A stretch of DNA of 64,000 nucleotides, taken from positions 62,001 to 126,000 of the forward strand of contig NZ_JAMDGZ010000052.1 in NCBI RefSeq assembly GCF_028656935.1, read 5' to 3'. This stretch comes from Pseudomonas rubra. GTDB taxonomy: Bacteria; Pseudomonadota; Gammaproteobacteria; Pseudomonadales; Pseudomonadaceae. The notes beneath the pieces were generated by a model. That model was not told the origin of the DNA, did not search any database, and saw nothing but the letters and a program-made list of their open reading frames with translations. Below, one piece after another: positions 9,293 to 18,831 of this stretch (positions are counted from its first letter, which is position 1; each line of letters starts with the position of its first letter). Both the position numbers and the translations under genes were made by a program.

Positions 9293-10060
9293 ATGTCCAA
9301 GACCCAACTGTTCGACCTCGACGGCAAAGTCGCCTTCGTCTCTGGCGCCAGCCGCGGCATTGGCGAGGCCATCGCCCACCTGCTGGCCCAGCAAGGCGCC
9401 CATGTGATCGTCTCCAGCCGCAAGCTCGACGGCTGCCAGCAGGTTGCCGAGGCGATCATCGCCCAAGGCGGCAAGGCCACTGCGGTGGCCTGCCATATCG
9501 GCGAAATGGAGCAGATCAGCCAGGTCTTCGCCGGCATTCGCGAACAGTTCGGGCGCCTGGACATCCTGGTCAACAACGCTGCCACCAACCCGCAGTTCTG
9601 CAATGTGCTGGATACCGACCTTGGCGCCTTCCAGAAGACCGTCGACGTCAATATTCGCGGTTACTTCTTCATGTCGGTAGAAGCCGGCAAGCTGATGCGT
9701 GACAACGGTGGCGGCAGCATCATCAATGTGGCGTCGATCAACGGCGTGTCGCCTGGCCTGTTCCAGGGCATCTATTCGGTGACCAAGGCGGCGGTGATCA
9801 ACATGACCAAGGTGTTTGCCAAGGAGTGCGCGCAGTTTGGTATCCGCTGCAATGCCCTGCTGCCGGGGCTGACAGACACCAAGTTCGCTTCGGCGCTGGT
9901 CAAGAACGAGGCGATCCTCAACACCGCCTTGCAGCAGATCCCGCTCAAGCGCGTGGCCGATCCAAAAGAGATGGCCGGTGCGGTGCTGTACCTGGCCAGT
10001 GACGCCTCCACCTACACCACCGGTGTGGCGTTGAATGTGGATGGCGGCTTCCTGTCATGA
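9293..10060 (+). CDS. Short-chain dehydrogenase/reductase
   Basis: This 255-residue classical SDR has the cofactor motif GASRGIG (residues 18-24), the NNAA motif (94-97) and the catalytic S148, Y161 and K165 (YSVTK). The ending LNVDGGFLS is typical of the FabG-like branch. The AAGGAAA ribosome binding site lies just before ATG 9293. It probably oxidises or reduces a hydroxy/keto acid or CoA thioester with NAD(P), working with the phosphotransferase gene 22 bp upstream. The exact substrate cannot be read from sequence. Confidence 0.92.
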   Translation: MSKTQLFDLDGKVAFVSGASRGIGEAIAHLLAQQGAHVIVSSRKLDGCQQVAEAIIAQGGKATAVACHIGEMEQISQVFAGIREQFGRLDILVNNAATNPQFCNVLDTDLGAFQKTVDVNIRGYFFMSVEAGKLMRDNGGGSIINVASINGVSPGLFQGIYSVTKAAVINMTKVFAKECAQFGIRCNALLPGLTDTKFASALVKNEAILNTALQQIPLKRVADPKEMAGAVLYLASDASTYTTGVALNVDGGFLS

Positions 10061-10065
10061 GATAG

Positions 10066-10091
10066 GCCCCGCGCCTGGTCAGACGCGGGGC
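10066..10091. terminator. GC-rich hairpin between convergent genes
   Basis: GCCCCGCG at 10066 pairs perfectly with CGCGGGGC ending at 10091 across a 10-base loop. It lies 5 bases after the SDR stop and 8 bases before the stop of the convergent LRR gene. The T tracts are poor on both sides, so it is a likely but weak bidirectional terminator. Confidence 0.6.
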
Positions 10092-10098
10092 ATTGCTG

Positions 10099-13000
10099 TT
10101 ACCACTCGAATTGTTGCCCGCTGGCGACCACATAGGTCATCTGCCGCAGCCAGCGTTGCAGACTGGCTTGGTACTGAACCTGCAATTCACGCAAGCGCAG
10201 GTACCAGACCTCGCCGTTGATCTGCCCGCTCTGCGCCTGTTCCTGCAACTGGCGGCGCCCTTCGTTCCATACTTGACGGGGGCTGTCGGCGCGGCCGAGG
10301 GCATATTCGACCCAGAAGTCATGACGAAAGTGACGTCCTTCGAGGCTCTCGTCCACCACCGACCCCAGCACACTCTCCAGGCCTTGTGTCGTTGTGGCTG
10401 AAAGACCAACCAGCTCAGCCTTGAGCGCTTCGACGAAGCCCGCTGGAAGCTGTTGGCCAGTCAGCGGTTCGAGAAACTCGCCATCGCGCGGTGCCTGGGG
10501 AATGTCAAGGGTCCCATCTCGGGTCACGGCATGCAGTAGATGCTCCCAGAGTGCCTCGTACTCATCGCCCTCGCCACCCTCGACCGCCATGAGCTGATCG
10601 GGGAATGTCGCATCGAAGCGCACGCCGATATGTTCCAGGCGGCTGCGCCGCACGGCCAGGCGCAACAGCTCGCAGGCTCGGGGCAGCCCCAGCGCGACCT
10701 GGTTGGCCCTGCTCAACTGCGCCTGCCCTTCGATGGACAGCAGGTAGCTTTGCTCTGCAGCCGGTGCCCGCAACGACGGGTCGCGCTCAAGCATCTCGAG
10801 AATATCCCAGGCACGCCTGAGCGTCGTTGCCTGCGCGTGGGCGTAGACGCTGGTAAGTTCAAGCTCCAGCACATTGCGCAGGGTTTGCAGGCACTCGGGG
10901 ATATGTCGCAAGCGCTGCCACAGCTCACGCTGCGCTTGGTTCGCGTCGCTCAACAGGAACTGATAATAATGATCGCTGATCAACAGGTCGATCTGATGTT
11001 CACCATAATGGTTGTCGATCCGCGATTTGCTGTCTTCATCCAGTGGGTTCTCCCGCAGGTCCAGCGCCCGTTTGATTCGGTCGGGTAGCTCGAATGCATT
11101 TTCATCGACATGTGCAATGCTGTTCCAGCGCAAGTCGATCAGGGTGGCTCGCTGCAGGTTGGCCAGGTTTTCGGGAATGGCGGTCAACCCGCAATTATCC
11201 AGCATCAACCTGCGAAGATTGAACAGTCGCGAGATGTCCGGGCTTTGCTGCAGCTCGTTTCCGGACATGTCCAGCACCCGTAACTGCTGCTCATTCGGCA
11301 CAGTGGGTATTGCTTCCAACAGATTCCAGTCCAGGTACAGGTATTTCACCCCCGGAAAGTGCTTGGTGAAACTGGCTGGCAGACTCTCGAGCCTGTTATT
11401 GCCCAAGCTCAGCACAGTAACCCGGCCCAGATCCCATTGCAGATCGGGAAAACTGCTCAGGTCAGCACCAGTCAGGCCCAGCCCCAACAGGTTCAGTTCC
11501 CTATCCTGGTTGTCCGGCACAAACCTGCTCAAGCGCGTGCGGCGCCATTGCGCGAGGACTTCACTCGAGAGCTGCTGACGCCCTTCAATGCCCCCCGCCC
11601 ACTGCTGCAGTGCCTGCTGACGGACCTCCAGCGCCTGCTGAAACGCTGCCAGCATGTCGGCTGGTTGACGCCCCAGCTCCCCCCACTCCTCTAGCGTTTC
11701 CAGCACTTGCTCGTCGTTGAGTTCTGGAAACATCTCGCGCAGCCTTTGAATCAGCACGTCTTCACTGTTCTGGGTGGCATAGCCTGGCTCGAAGGTACCA
11801 TCACCACCACCGCGCAAGCGACCACGCGGTGGTTTGTCGGTTGAAGGGACCCAGCGCCGGCGCAGCCCTGAAATGCGGTGCAACAGCCTGACCTTGAACG
11901 CTTCGGCATCGCCTGTGCTCAAGCCCAGGGCACGGCGCTGGACATCGGGCAGCGCATGCAGGATGGCGCGAAAAATATCGTTGCGTGTCCGCTCGGCGAA
12001 CAACGAATGCAGGGACTGGTCGTTGGCGTAAGCACGATAGCCCTCGCCCTCACGGACGATCACCCGTTGCACCGTGCCTTGGCCATTGCCGACACGCATC
12101 ACCTCCACTCCGCGCAACGAGCCGACACGCAACTGCAGGCAGACCTCGGACGACCAGCCGGCAAGCTCCGGCAGCACATCAAAGACCAGGCTCTCGCTCT
12201 GCAGATCGGCAAGCTCTGGCCAGACGATGCCTTCCAGGCGCCGTACCAATGGGCGTTCGGCCTCTACTCGCCGCGCCTGGCGTTCGAGCCGTTGAGGGAA
12301 ACGCTGGCGCTCGCTCCACTGATCCATGGCGGCCTCCGGAAGCTGCTCGATCAGCCGGCGCGCCAGCGGGGCATCGATGGTTTTGAATCGACGACGCAAT
12401 TCGTCGAGCAAGGGTGATGGTGCCCCTGCGTCCCGGTACCGGCTGGTGAATACCGCCGCTCGACGCCGTGAAACATGCTCGGCGACCTGATTGCGCAGTG
12501 CCTCGATCCGGCCGCTTGGCGCTAACTGTTCGGAAAACAGACGAGTCAGTGCCCGACGGTCCAGTTGTTCAATGACAATCCTGGCCCATTCCCCGCTGCG
12601 CAATTCGGCGCGGGTCAGTTTTATTGACGTGGCGGCAAACCCCGGGCGTTCGCCGTAGATTACCGAGGAGCCCCAGGGCTCGGGCCCCTGAAACAGCTCC
12701 AGGGGCTGCCCCTCGGGCCATCCGGGGATGTCTGGCAGCAGCGCGGCAACCACGTCCATATCCAGCGTGGAGCGGGTACCGCTGCGAATTGCCTCAATGA
12801 CCTGGCCAATCTGCTTGCGAATGAGCGTGCGCTCGCAGCTGTCGGCCAACAACGGATCCACTGGCTCGCCGTCGACATGCATGCGTCGCAAGGCGTCGCC
12901 ATCGGTGCCGGTCAGCTCGCAGGCTTGCTGCAGCTCATCGTCGCTCAGGGCCTCGACGCTATGCCCGAGCCTGCGCATCAACTGACGGCGCGACCAACGC

Positions 13001-14775
13001 AGCGGTTGCTCATGAGGCGAGTGCCAGGCGCCCTGACCATTATGTTGCAAGGGCGGCTGGTAGGCTTCGTCCTGGGTGGAGTGCTGCAAGCGCCAAAGCC
13101 TCGCCTGCTCATCCACCAGGGCGTAGTAGTGCCCGCTCTCCTTCACATAACTGCGCCCAGCGTGGCGATACACACCAGAGGTATCGGCTACCAGGCCCGC
13201 TGGCAGATCGTCGACACTGCGATAGGGCTCAAGGTCCTGCTGCCATAAACGCCGCTGACCATCCGCGCGTTCGACTTCCACCAGCCGATCCACCACCGGC
13301 GACGCACTGATCAAGCGCGAAACGCCGATAGTTGCAGCGCCCAACCCAGCCGTTACGACCAGATTGAGCGCAATGGATTTCAAGTGTGCCAGCGCCTCGT
13401 CCTTATCGCCGGCTTCCCAAGCCTGGACACCTTCAAAGGCATCCGTCATCAACTGGCTGGCCATGATCGTCAGCATGATCGGCCCCAAGGCCGGGACGAA
13501 GAAGGCTGCAGCATTGAGGACATTCAGGCCGAACGCCGCGTACTGCTCAAGCGAAGTGAGCCAGGCCTGATAGTCGACCTCGGCCGTCGGCACCGCAATG
13601 GCCCGGGCTTCGGTCCGGGTGGTGGCGAGCATCAGCTTGAAACTTGCGTCGAACACGTCGCCCGTGACCGGATGCTCGACCAGCGCATCACTGCCCAGCA
13701 GCGCCGCTGCCAGGCTGATCGCATGACTAAACCTGGCCTGTTGGCTACGGGCGACGAACGAGCGGATAAACGACTGATCCTTGGGGTCCGCCAGGCGTGC
13801 CTTGAATGCCTGGGCGAAAGCACGGCGCGAAGGGTACTGCTTGAGTTGCGTCTGGCGGTCCCCAGGGATGTAGGCAACGCAGCGCTCGATGGCGCCCCCT
13901 GCGACCGATTCGCAAAACAGCAGCACGTCGGCCAAAGCAAAGCCGGCCAGTGCCAGGCGACTGATGCTCAGCGAAGGTCCTGCTTCAACCGTCGGCTGCT
14001 GCAGTAGCCGTTCGAGGCGCTCATGCAGGTCGGCGTCGATATCGCCCCTGAGCTGCGCCAGGTTGAGCTGCAGTTGCAGCTCGGCTTTGTGCGCACGGGC
14101 GTAGGTGCGACGAATCAATGGCCCGCTGGACGGCCCTTCGAACACCGCCGTGAGGTGGTCCTGATAACCCGCCCCCAAATCCAGGGAGCGACACAAACTG
14201 GCAAACTGCGCAGGCGTCAGCGCCAGGGTGCTGCTGTAGTGGATCGAGTCGCTGGCGCGGCGCTGCGGGTCCACCGTCGCAGGGAATGGCTGCAATGCAT
14301 CCAGCGGCGTCAGCTGGCTGTAGCGGTTGAAGCGCAGCTTGTGCATCTGTTCCATTTCGAAGTTCTGCAGCGCTGCCTGCAGTAGTGGCTGCCGGGCAAT
14401 CAGCACCTCTGACAGCGCGTCAACCCGCAGGCTGGCATCATCGCGCAGGTGGATGAACTCATGCTTCAGGCTGTCAACCGTCAGGCCATGGCTGCGCTTG
14501 ATGGCGTCCTCCAGCAAGGGCCGGCAAAAGCCATGAATATCCTTGAGCCCGCGCAACGCCACCGCCGCCTCATGGCGGCTGCGCTCGGCTGCACTTGCCA
14601 GAGTGTTCAGTTTTTGCCGCTGTGCCGGAGTGGCCCGTTGCAGCCAGGCCGGCTCCTGCGCCGGCAGCAGGCCCAGGTGCAATGACGCCAGTTGCTCGGG
14701 GTGCGCATGCCGCACCCAGTTGGGCAAGCGCTGACGCAGGAAAGGAACGTGTAGTGGGTAGTGGGGATCGGCCAT
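10099..14775 (-). CDS. Giant DUF6543/LRR protein with NEL-like C-terminus lacking catalytic Cys (paralogue 2)
   Basis: This 1558-residue paralogue of the protein at 980-5620 shares conserved blocks such as HNGQGAW, WSRRQLMRRLGH and DSIHYSSTLALTP. The layout repeats: DUF6543-like N-terminus, hydrophobic helices at about 412-485 (FFVPALGPIML, VVTAGLGAATIG), LRRs at about 1090-1245 (SLGNNRLESLP, DMSGNELQQSP), and a NEL-like end that includes HDFWVEYALGR. Only two cysteines follow the LRRs (PECLQ, RACEL) and neither sits in a Cys-x-Asp motif. I chose ATG 14775 over an in-frame GTG at 14781; neither has a strong ribosome binding site. It may be a pseudo-ligase effector or toxin. Family confident, role inferred. 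Confidence 0.82.
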   Translation of the reverse strand: MADPHYPLHVPFLRQRLPNWVRHAHPEQLASLHLGLLPAQEPAWLQRATPAQRQKLNTLASAAERSRHEAAVALRGLKDIHGFCRPLLEDAIKRSHGLTVDSLKHEFIHLRDDASLRVDALSEVLIARQPLLQAALQNFEMEQMHKLRFNRYSQLTPLDALQPFPATVDPQRRASDSIHYSSTLALTPAQFASLCRSLDLGAGYQDHLTAVFEGPSSGPLIRRTYARAHKAELQLQLNLAQLRGDIDADLHERLERLLQQPTVEAGPSLSISRLALAGFALADVLLFCESVAGGAIERCVAYIPGDRQTQLKQYPSRRAFAQAFKARLADPKDQSFIRSFVARSQQARFSHAISLAAALLGSDALVEHPVTGDVFDASFKLMLATTRTEARAIAVPTAEVDYQAWLTSLEQYAAFGLNVLNAAAFFVPALGPIMLTIMASQLMTDAFEGVQAWEAGDKDEALAHLKSIALNLVVTAGLGAATIGVSRLISASPVVDRLVEVERADGQRRLWQQDLEPYRSVDDLPAGLVADTSGVYRHAGRSYVKESGHYYALVDEQARLWRLQHSTQDEAYQPPLQHNGQGAWHSPHEQPLRWSRRQLMRRLGHSVEALSDDELQQACELTGTDGDALRRMHVDGEPVDPLLADSCERTLIRKQIGQVIEAIRSGTRSTLDMDVVAALLPDIPGWPEGQPLELFQGPEPWGSSVIYGERPGFAATSIKLTRAELRSGEWARIVIEQLDRRALTRLFSEQLAPSGRIEALRNQVAEHVSRRRAAVFTSRYRDAGAPSPLLDELRRRFKTIDAPLARRLIEQLPEAAMDQWSERQRFPQRLERQARRVEAERPLVRRLEGIVWPELADLQSESLVFDVLPELAGWSSEVCLQLRVGSLRGVEVMRVGNGQGTVQRVIVREGEGYRAYANDQSLHSLFAERTRNDIFRAILHALPDVQRRALGLSTGDAEAFKVRLLHRISGLRRRWVPSTDKPPRGRLRGGGDGTFEPGYATQNSEDVLIQRLREMFPELNDEQVLETLEEWGELGRQPADMLAAFQQALEVRQQALQQWAGGIEGRQQLSSEVLAQWRRTRLSRFVPDNQDRELNLLGLGLTGADLSSFPDLQWDLGRVTVLSLGNNRLESLPASFTKHFPGVKYLYLDWNLLEAIPTVPNEQQLRVLDMSGNELQQSPDISRLFNLRRLMLDNCGLTAIPENLANLQRATLIDLRWNSIAHVDENAFELPDRIKRALDLRENPLDEDSKSRIDNHYGEHQIDLLISDHYYQFLLSDANQAQRELWQRLRHIPECLQTLRNVLELELTSVYAHAQATTLRRAWDILEMLERDPSLRAPAAEQSYLLSIEGQAQLSRANQVALGLPRACELLRLAVRRSRLEHIGVRFDATFPDQLMAVEGGEGDEYEALWEHLLHAVTRDGTLDIPQAPRDGEFLEPLTGQQLPAGFVEALKAELVGLSATTTQGLESVLGSVVDESLEGRHFRHDFWVEYALGRADSPRQVWNEGRRQLQEQAQSGQINGEVWYLRLRELQVQYQASLQRWLRQMTYVVASGQQFEW

Positions 14776-14881
14776 GGTCACGTCTCGATGTTGAGGAAAA
14801 CATCACTTGACCATGCTCGTGGCACTGCAACGGGCTACTTATGTATGGATGGCGATCGTCCTCGGCACTCTGTGAAGCCAA

Positions 14882-14917
14882 AAAAAGGCCATTGAGCAAT
14901 CGCTCAATGGCCTTTTT
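14882..14917 (-). terminator. Terminator of hppD
   Basis: A 16-base perfect stem (AAAAAGGCCATTGAGC and its complement, 4-base loop) begins 15 bases past the hppD stop. Read on the minus strand it ends in an uninterrupted T run. The A-tract on its other arm may let it also stop plus-strand transcription. Confidence 0.92.
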
Positions 14918-14932
14918 CAGTTACCGATCAGA

Positions 14933-16009
14933 TCAGTCGGTGCTCAATACACCACGACGGACCTGGTCACGTTCGATCGATTCGAACAACGCCTTGAAGT
15001 TGCCCTCACCGAAGCCATCGTCACCCTTACGCTGGATGAACTCGAAGAACACCGGCCCCATCAGGGTTTCCGAGAAAATCTGCAACAGCAGGCGCTTGTC
15101 ACCGGACTCGGAAGAACCGTCCAGCAGGATGCCACGGGCTTGCAGCTCGCCAACCGGCTCGCCATGACCCGGCAGACGGCCTTCGAGCATCTCGTAGTAG
15201 GTGTCTGGCGGTGCGGTCATGAAGCGCATGCCGAGCTTCTTCAGGGCATCCCAGCTCTCAAGCAGGTTGTCGCTGAGGAAGGCCACGTGCTGGATGCCTT
15301 CACCGTTGAACTGCATGAGGAACTCTTCGATCTGCCCGGCGCCCTTGGACGACTCTTCGTTCAGCGGGATACGGATCATGCCATCCGGCGCAGTCATGGC
15401 CTTGGACGTAAGGCCGGTGTATTCGCCCTTGATGTCGAAGTAGCGGATCTCGCGGAAGTTGAACAGTTTCTCGTAGAAGCCGGCCCAGTAGGCCATGCGC
15501 CCGCGGTACACGTTGTGGGTCAGGTGGTCGATGATTTTCAGGCCGGCACCGGCCGGGTGACGGTCGACGCCTTCAATGAACTTGAAGTCGATGTCATAGA
15601 TCGAGCTGCCCTCTTCGAAGCGGTCGATCAGGTACAGTGGCGCGCCACCAATGCCCTTGATCGCCGGCAGGCGCAGCTCCATCGGCCCGGTTTCGATTTC
15701 AACCGGTTGCGCGCCCAGCTCCAGGGCCCGGGCATAGGCTTCGTGGGCGTTACGCACACGGAAGGCCATGCCGCACACCGACGGACCATGCTCGGCGGCA
15801 AAGTACGAAGCGACGCTGTTCGGCTCGTTGTTCAGGATCAGGTTGATACCGCCCTGGCGGTACAGGTGCACGTCCTTGGAACGGTGGGTCGCCACCTTGG
15901 TGAAACCCATGATCTGGAAGATCGGTTCCAGGGCGCCCGGGGTCGGCGATGCGAACTCGATGAACTCAAAGCCCATCAGGCCCATCGGGTTTTCAAAGAT
16001 ATCAGCCAT
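14933..16009 (-). CDS. hppD: 4-hydroxyphenylpyruvate dioxygenase
   Basis: This 358-residue protein converts 4-hydroxyphenylpyruvate to homogentisate in tyrosine catabolism, using non-heme iron and O2. The iron ligands expected from the Pseudomonas enzyme structures are visible at H162 (IIDHLTHNV), H241 (GIQHVAF) and E323 (VFFEFIQRKG). The C-terminal GFGEGNFKALFESIE motif closes the active site. The length is exactly that of Pseudomonas HPPD. GAGGAAA lies just before ATG 16009. It is monocistronic here: a terminator follows and the upstream gene is divergent; homogentisate dioxygenase genes are not in the window. Confidence 0.97.
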   Translation of the reverse strand: MADIFENPMGLMGFEFIEFASPTPGALEPIFQIMGFTKVATHRSKDVHLYRQGGINLILNNEPNSVASYFAAEHGPSVCGMAFRVRNAHEAYARALELGAQPVEIETGPMELRLPAIKGIGGAPLYLIDRFEEGSSIYDIDFKFIEGVDRHPAGAGLKIIDHLTHNVYRGRMAYWAGFYEKLFNFREIRYFDIKGEYTGLTSKAMTAPDGMIRIPLNEESSKGAGQIEEFLMQFNGEGIQHVAFLSDNLLESWDALKKLGMRFMTAPPDTYYEMLEGRLPGHGEPVGELQARGILLDGSSESGDKRLLLQIFSETLMGPVFFEFIQRKGDDGFGEGNFKALFESIERDQVRRGVLSTD

Positions 16010-16335
16010 GCTCGTTTCCTCATCATCAAAGCGGGTAAATAACGGTCGTTAATTGCTATCGATGTCGAGCAGGCGTGGTGGCGCGCAAGAGATGCCCCTC
16101 ACACTGCGGGCGAGGTAGTCACCATAGATCAGCTTGAACCCATGACACTTCATATGGACCCATTCTCGGCGGGTTGATTCCCCGAAGGTGGAGAACCTTA
16201 TTATTGTATGCGTAACGCGATTCTACAGTGCGTAAGCCGTTTTGTCCGCACTTAAGTTGACGCCCGGTGTTAGACGAACGGCTATCCTAGGCAGACAAGC
16301 GTAGTCACTCTCCTTGCGTGCACAGGTCATCCACC
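16010..16335. promoter_or_regulatory. Divergent intergenic region hppD / EAL gene with repeats
   Basis: This 326-bp region without a gene must hold the hppD promoter (minus) and the EAL gene promoter (plus). Two sequence features stand out: an inverted repeat TAACG-GT-CGTTA at 16040-16051 close to the hppD start, and a direct repeat TGCGTAA at 16209-16215 and 16229-16235, with starts exactly 20 bases apart (about two helical turns). These could bind a regulator of tyrosine catabolism; the identity is unknown. Confidence 0.4.
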
Positions 16336-17907
16336 ATGCCCCTCACGGTAAAACGCCCCGGACGCTGGACCTTGCGAGCCCTGCTGCCCTGGGCTGTGGG
16401 CACCATGCCGATACTCTGCGGCCTGCTGATCATGCACCTGCAGGCCGAACGCGAGCTCCAGGCGCGCAGCCAGGACACGGCCGGGCAAGTGGTGGCGCAG
16501 GTTGAGCGGATCCTCGACAACATCTCCGCTGCGGCTCAGGCCTTGCTGCCACTGGCTGGCTCACCCTGCGACGAGAAAAAGCTCGCCCTGCGTGACCAGG
16601 TAACCCGGCGCTCGTTCGTGCGCTCGACCAACCTGGTGTACCGCGACGAGCTGTATTGCAGCTCGCTGTTCGGCCCCTATAGCGAACCCGTCAACACCAG
16701 TGACTACGTCGATGGCAAACTCTGGCTGATGAACGGCAACTCGGTCACCCCTGGCCACCCTCTGTTGGTGTACCGGGTGAGCGATGGCGATCGCGGCGCC
16801 ATCAGCACCGTCGACGGCGACCATCTGCTCACGGCCCTGCACCTGATCGGTCCGCACACCCAGTTGTCGCTGCAGGTCGGCCGCTTCTGGATGGACAAGG
16901 ATGGCATCGTGCGCGAAGGCCTCGCTCCGGCCGCGGCAGTGGCGGCTGTGCAGCTAACCTCGCAGCGCTACCCTTTTGCCATCCACAGTGGCTACGGCGC
17001 GGACAAAGTCGGCCAGGTAATGCGTGACGAATACCCCGCTCTATTCGGCCTGCTGGTATTTCTCGGGGTGATTGCCGGCGCCGTGTGCCGCTGGCTGCTG
17101 CGCCGGGCCAGTTCGCCACGCGCCGAACTGCAACGGGCCATGGAAGCCAATGAATTCCTGCCCTATTTTCAGCCGGTGGTGCGCAAAGGCGACTATCGCT
17201 GGGCTGGCGCCGAAGTACTGATACGCTGGCAGCACCCGCGTGATGGCCTGGTGCGCCCCGACCTGTTCATCCCCTACGCCGAACACAGTGGCCAGATCGT
17301 GCCCATGACCCGCATGCTCATGCGCCGCACCGCCGAGCTGCTGGCGCCCCATGCCGCCTTGATGGACGAGGGCTTTCATGTCGGCATCAACATCACCGCC
17401 GACCATTGTCAGGACATGGCCTTGTACGACGATTGCCGGACGTTTCTGGCCGCCTTCCCACCTGGGCGGGTGCTGCTGACCCTGGAGCTGACCGAGCGCA
17501 AACTGATCGTCCCCACCGAGATTACCCAGGCATTGTTTGCCAAGCTGCATGCGCTGGGGGTGATGATTGCCATCGACGACTTCGGCACCGGCCAATCCAG
17601 CCTCAGCTACCTGCGTCAGTTCAAGGTCGACTACCTGAAAATCGACCAGAGCTTCGTCGCCCTGATTGGCGTCGATGCCCTGTCGCTGCACATTCTCGAC
17701 AGCATCATCGAGTTGTCGGCCAAGCTTGAGCTGGGCATCGTCGCCGAAGGTGTGGAGAACCCGACCCAACGTGACTACCTGGCACGCCACGGCGTCGACT
17801 TCCAGCAGGGCTACCTGTTCGGCCGACCCATGCCGATCGATAGTTTTGTCGAAGCCCTGGCAGCCCAGGTAGAACCCCGGGCACAGCGCGTGGAGGTTGC
17901 CGGCTAG
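16336..17907 (+). CDS. CSS-motif EAL-domain c-di-GMP phosphodiesterase
   Basis: This inner-membrane protein (523 residues) has TM1 at about 15-33, a periplasmic CSS sensor domain (conserved cysteine in SPCDEKK and the CSSLFGPY motif), TM2 at about 230-250, then a cytoplasmic EAL domain. The catalytic and metal-binding residues of EAL enzymes are present: AEVLIRW, INITADH, LELTE, IDDFGTG, LKIDQSF, AEGVE and QGYLFGRP, so c-di-GMP hydrolysis is expected. CSS-EAL proteins sense periplasmic redox through a disulfide (family knowledge). The start is ATG 16336 with AGG about 9 bases upstream; a GTG at 16318 is an alternative. Confidence 0.9.
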   Translation: MPLTVKRPGRWTLRALLPWAVGTMPILCGLLIMHLQAERELQARSQDTAGQVVAQVERILDNISAAAQALLPLAGSPCDEKKLALRDQVTRRSFVRSTNLVYRDELYCSSLFGPYSEPVNTSDYVDGKLWLMNGNSVTPGHPLLVYRVSDGDRGAISTVDGDHLLTALHLIGPHTQLSLQVGRFWMDKDGIVREGLAPAAAVAAVQLTSQRYPFAIHSGYGADKVGQVMRDEYPALFGLLVFLGVIAGAVCRWLLRRASSPRAELQRAMEANEFLPYFQPVVRKGDYRWAGAEVLIRWQHPRDGLVRPDLFIPYAEHSGQIVPMTRMLMRRTAELLAPHAALMDEGFHVGINITADHCQDMALYDDCRTFLAAFPPGRVLLTLELTERKLIVPTEITQALFAKLHALGVMIAIDDFGTGQSSLSYLRQFKVDYLKIDQSFVALIGVDALSLHILDSIIELSAKLELGIVAEGVENPTQRDYLARHGVDFQQGYLFGRPMPIDSFVEALAAQVEPRAQRVEVAG

Positions 17908-17943
17908 GCAACCGCACTGTCATCTATTGCAACCGAGGCATTT

Positions 17944-18831
17944 GTGTCAAAAGGCATCATTACATCGGTCACGGCGTCGTTCCTGTTCGCCGTGATGTAC
18001 TACTACACCTCACTGCTCACGCCCCTCGATGGCGAGGAGGTGTTCGGCTGGCGCATGCTCCTGACCCTGCCCTGCGTGACCCTGTTCATGTTGCTGACCC
18101 GTGACTGGCCGCTGGTTACCGGGCTGCTGGTACGGATACGGCAACAGCCGCTGTTGTTGCTCGGCCTGCTTGGGACTTCGTCACTGATGGGCGTGCAGCT
18201 CTGGCTGTTCCTCTGGGCGCCGCTGCACGGGCGCAGCCTCGAGGTGTCGCTGGGCTACTTCCTGCTGCCGTTGACCATGGTGCTGACCGGCCGCCTGGTC
18301 TATGGCGAGCGCCTGTCGCGCTTGCAAAAGGTGGCGGTGGCCTGTGCCCTGACCGGTGTCGGCCATGAGCTGTACCAGCATGGCAGTTTTGCCTGGGAAA
18401 CCCTGCTGGTGGCCGCAGGCTACCCGCTGTACTTCGTGTTGCGGCGCCGCTGCGGCACCGACCATCTGGGCGGCCTGTGGGCCGATATGTGCCTGTTGCT
18501 GCCGGCTGCACTGTATTTCGTCATCCAGGGGCCACTGTCGGCCCAGGACCTGGCCGCACACCCGGGGCTGTACGGCCTGATTCCACTGCTTGGGGTGATC
18601 AGCGCCCTGGCGCTGATCTGCTACGTGCTGGCCAGCCGCCTGCTGGCCTTCAGCCTGTTCGGCCTGCTCAGCTACGTCGAGCCGGTGCTGCTGGTGGCCG
18701 TGGCCTTGCTACTGGGCGAGACCATCGGCCCCGACCAGTGGCTGACCTACCTGCCGATCTGGCTGGCAGTGCTGGTGCTGATCCTCGAAGGCGTCAGGCA
18801 CCTGCTGCGGCACCGGCGGCGTTCGGTGTAA
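17944..18831 (+). CDS. rarD: RarD-type EamA permease
   Basis: This 295-residue polytopic membrane protein has about ten hydrophobic helices. It begins with SKGIITSVTASFLFAVMYYYTSLL and has FGWRMLLTLPCV, features of the RarD branch of the EamA/DMT superfamily. The start is GTG 17944. RarD proteins are predicted exporters whose natural substrate is unsettled; the chloramphenicol-sensitive label is historical. It follows the EAL gene after 36 bp. Its last 38 bases overlap the 3' end of the convergent TerC/CBS gene. Confidence 0.9.
   Translation: MSKGIITSVTASFLFAVMYYYTSLLTPLDGEEVFGWRMLLTLPCVTLFMLLTRDWPLVTGLLVRIRQQPLLLLGLLGTSSLMGVQLWLFLWAPLHGRSLEVSLGYFLLPLTMVLTGRLVYGERLSRLQKVAVACALTGVGHELYQHGSFAWETLLVAAGYPLYFVLRRRCGTDHLGGLWADMCLLLPAALYFVIQGPLSAQDLAAHPGLYGLIPLLGVISALALICYVLASRLLAFSLFGLLSYVEPVLLVAVALLLGETIGPDQWLTYLPIWLAVLVLILEGVRHLLRHRRRSV

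Noticed and set aside
980..14775. Calling the two LRR giants active NEL ubiquitin ligases
   Set aside because: The required Cys-x-Asp motif was looked for after the LRRs in both and not found, so only a NEL-like call is made.
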